This document shows, piece by piece, positions 63,891 through 64,000 of a stretch of DNA of 64,000 nucleotides; positions within the stretch are counted from its first letter, which is position 1, and every line of letters begins with the position of its first letter. Under the pieces are notes generated by a model that made no database searches, was not told where the DNA came from, and saw only the letters and a program-made list of their open reading frames with translations. The position numbers were made by a program, and so were the translations under genes. Source of the DNA: Flavobacterium sp. LC2016-23. GTDB taxonomy: Bacteria; Bacteroidota; Bacteroidia; Flavobacteriales; Flavobacteriaceae. The DNA lies in assembly GCF_009674775.1 (NCBI RefSeq), contig NZ_WKKE01000028.1, positions 1 through 64,000 on the forward strand. Reading direction: 5' to 3'.

Positions 63891-64000
63891 TTATTTATTA
63901 AAATATTTGTTGTAAATCTTTTTGGCAGACGAAAAAATACTTGGGTTATATCCGGCTTTATTGAGTATAAACCACATGTTTGGCAAATGATATTCTTCCT
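63891..64000 (-). CDS. Partial gene: C-terminal 36 codons
   Basis: An open frame from the window edge to a TAA at 63891-63893 on the minus strand, reading EEYHLPNMWFILNKAGYNPSI...IYNKYFNK. It is ten bases upstream of the flippase in the same direction, so it is probably the preceding gene of the polysaccharide operon. The fragment is too short for a family call. Confidence 0.65.
   Translation of the reverse strand, partial: EEYHLPNMWFILNKAGYNPSIFSSAKKIYNKYFNK

Overview
The window reads as a Bacteroidota chromosome, most likely a Flavobacterium or close relative. The evidence is an A+T-rich composition, gliding-motility genes gldF and gldG, type IX secretion sorting signals, promoters of the TAnnTTTG type in several gaps, and gaps filled with short degenerate repeats. 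No rRNA, tRNA, CRISPR array or intact insertion sequence was seen.

Layout. 0.4-2.3 kb: a DUF4294 protein and an M42 aminopeptidase. 2.3-9.9 kb: a two-component system followed by a TolC/HlyD/CzcA-type metal efflux pump, with a direct-repeat regulator site between them. 10-32 kb: mostly housekeeping and scattered genes (two ankyrin-repeat proteins, a GH26 mannanase, purC, an S9 peptidase, a HAD phosphatase, PhoH, a SAM hydrolase, gldFG, dnaN, a DsbA-like oxidoreductase with a duplicated 5' end flanking a dead DUF4304 gene, a MutS-like ATPase, a universal stress protein, mnmE). 31-34 kb: two secreted proteins and a small membrane protein.

34-52 kb is the most interesting part: a compact stress island. 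It encodes MgtC, DinD, a free-standing PEP-synthase ATP-grasp domain, a sensor kinase whose PAS domain carries the haem-pocket residues of FixL, a response regulator fused to a CRP/FNR-type DNA-binding module, Hsp20, an ATP-cone/nuclease fusion, a beta-CASP metallo-beta-lactamase RNase, a P-type cation ATPase, OsmC, a YflT-like membrane protein, three BON-domain proteins, a universal stress protein and a LOG-family protein. Seven promoters in the island share one design: an inverted repeat RTGAT-N4-ATCAY (some degenerate), then exactly 23 bp, then a -7-like element. Upstream tandem copies, where present, sit 22 bp further away. The fused regulator carries the E..SR recognition residues expected for TGAT half-sites. 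I infer one oxygen- or redox-responsive dormancy-like regulon with a condensed FixL-FixJ/FixK pathway.

52-64 kb is an exopolysaccharide or O-antigen-type operon on the minus strand, entering from beyond the right edge: a partial gene, a Wzx-like flippase, a glycosyltransferase, a Wzy-like polymerase, a three-domain kinase/nucleotidyltransferase-like/thymidylate-kinase-like fusion, a hexapeptide acyltransferase, three more glycosyltransferases and a WecA-like initiating phosphoglycosyltransferase.
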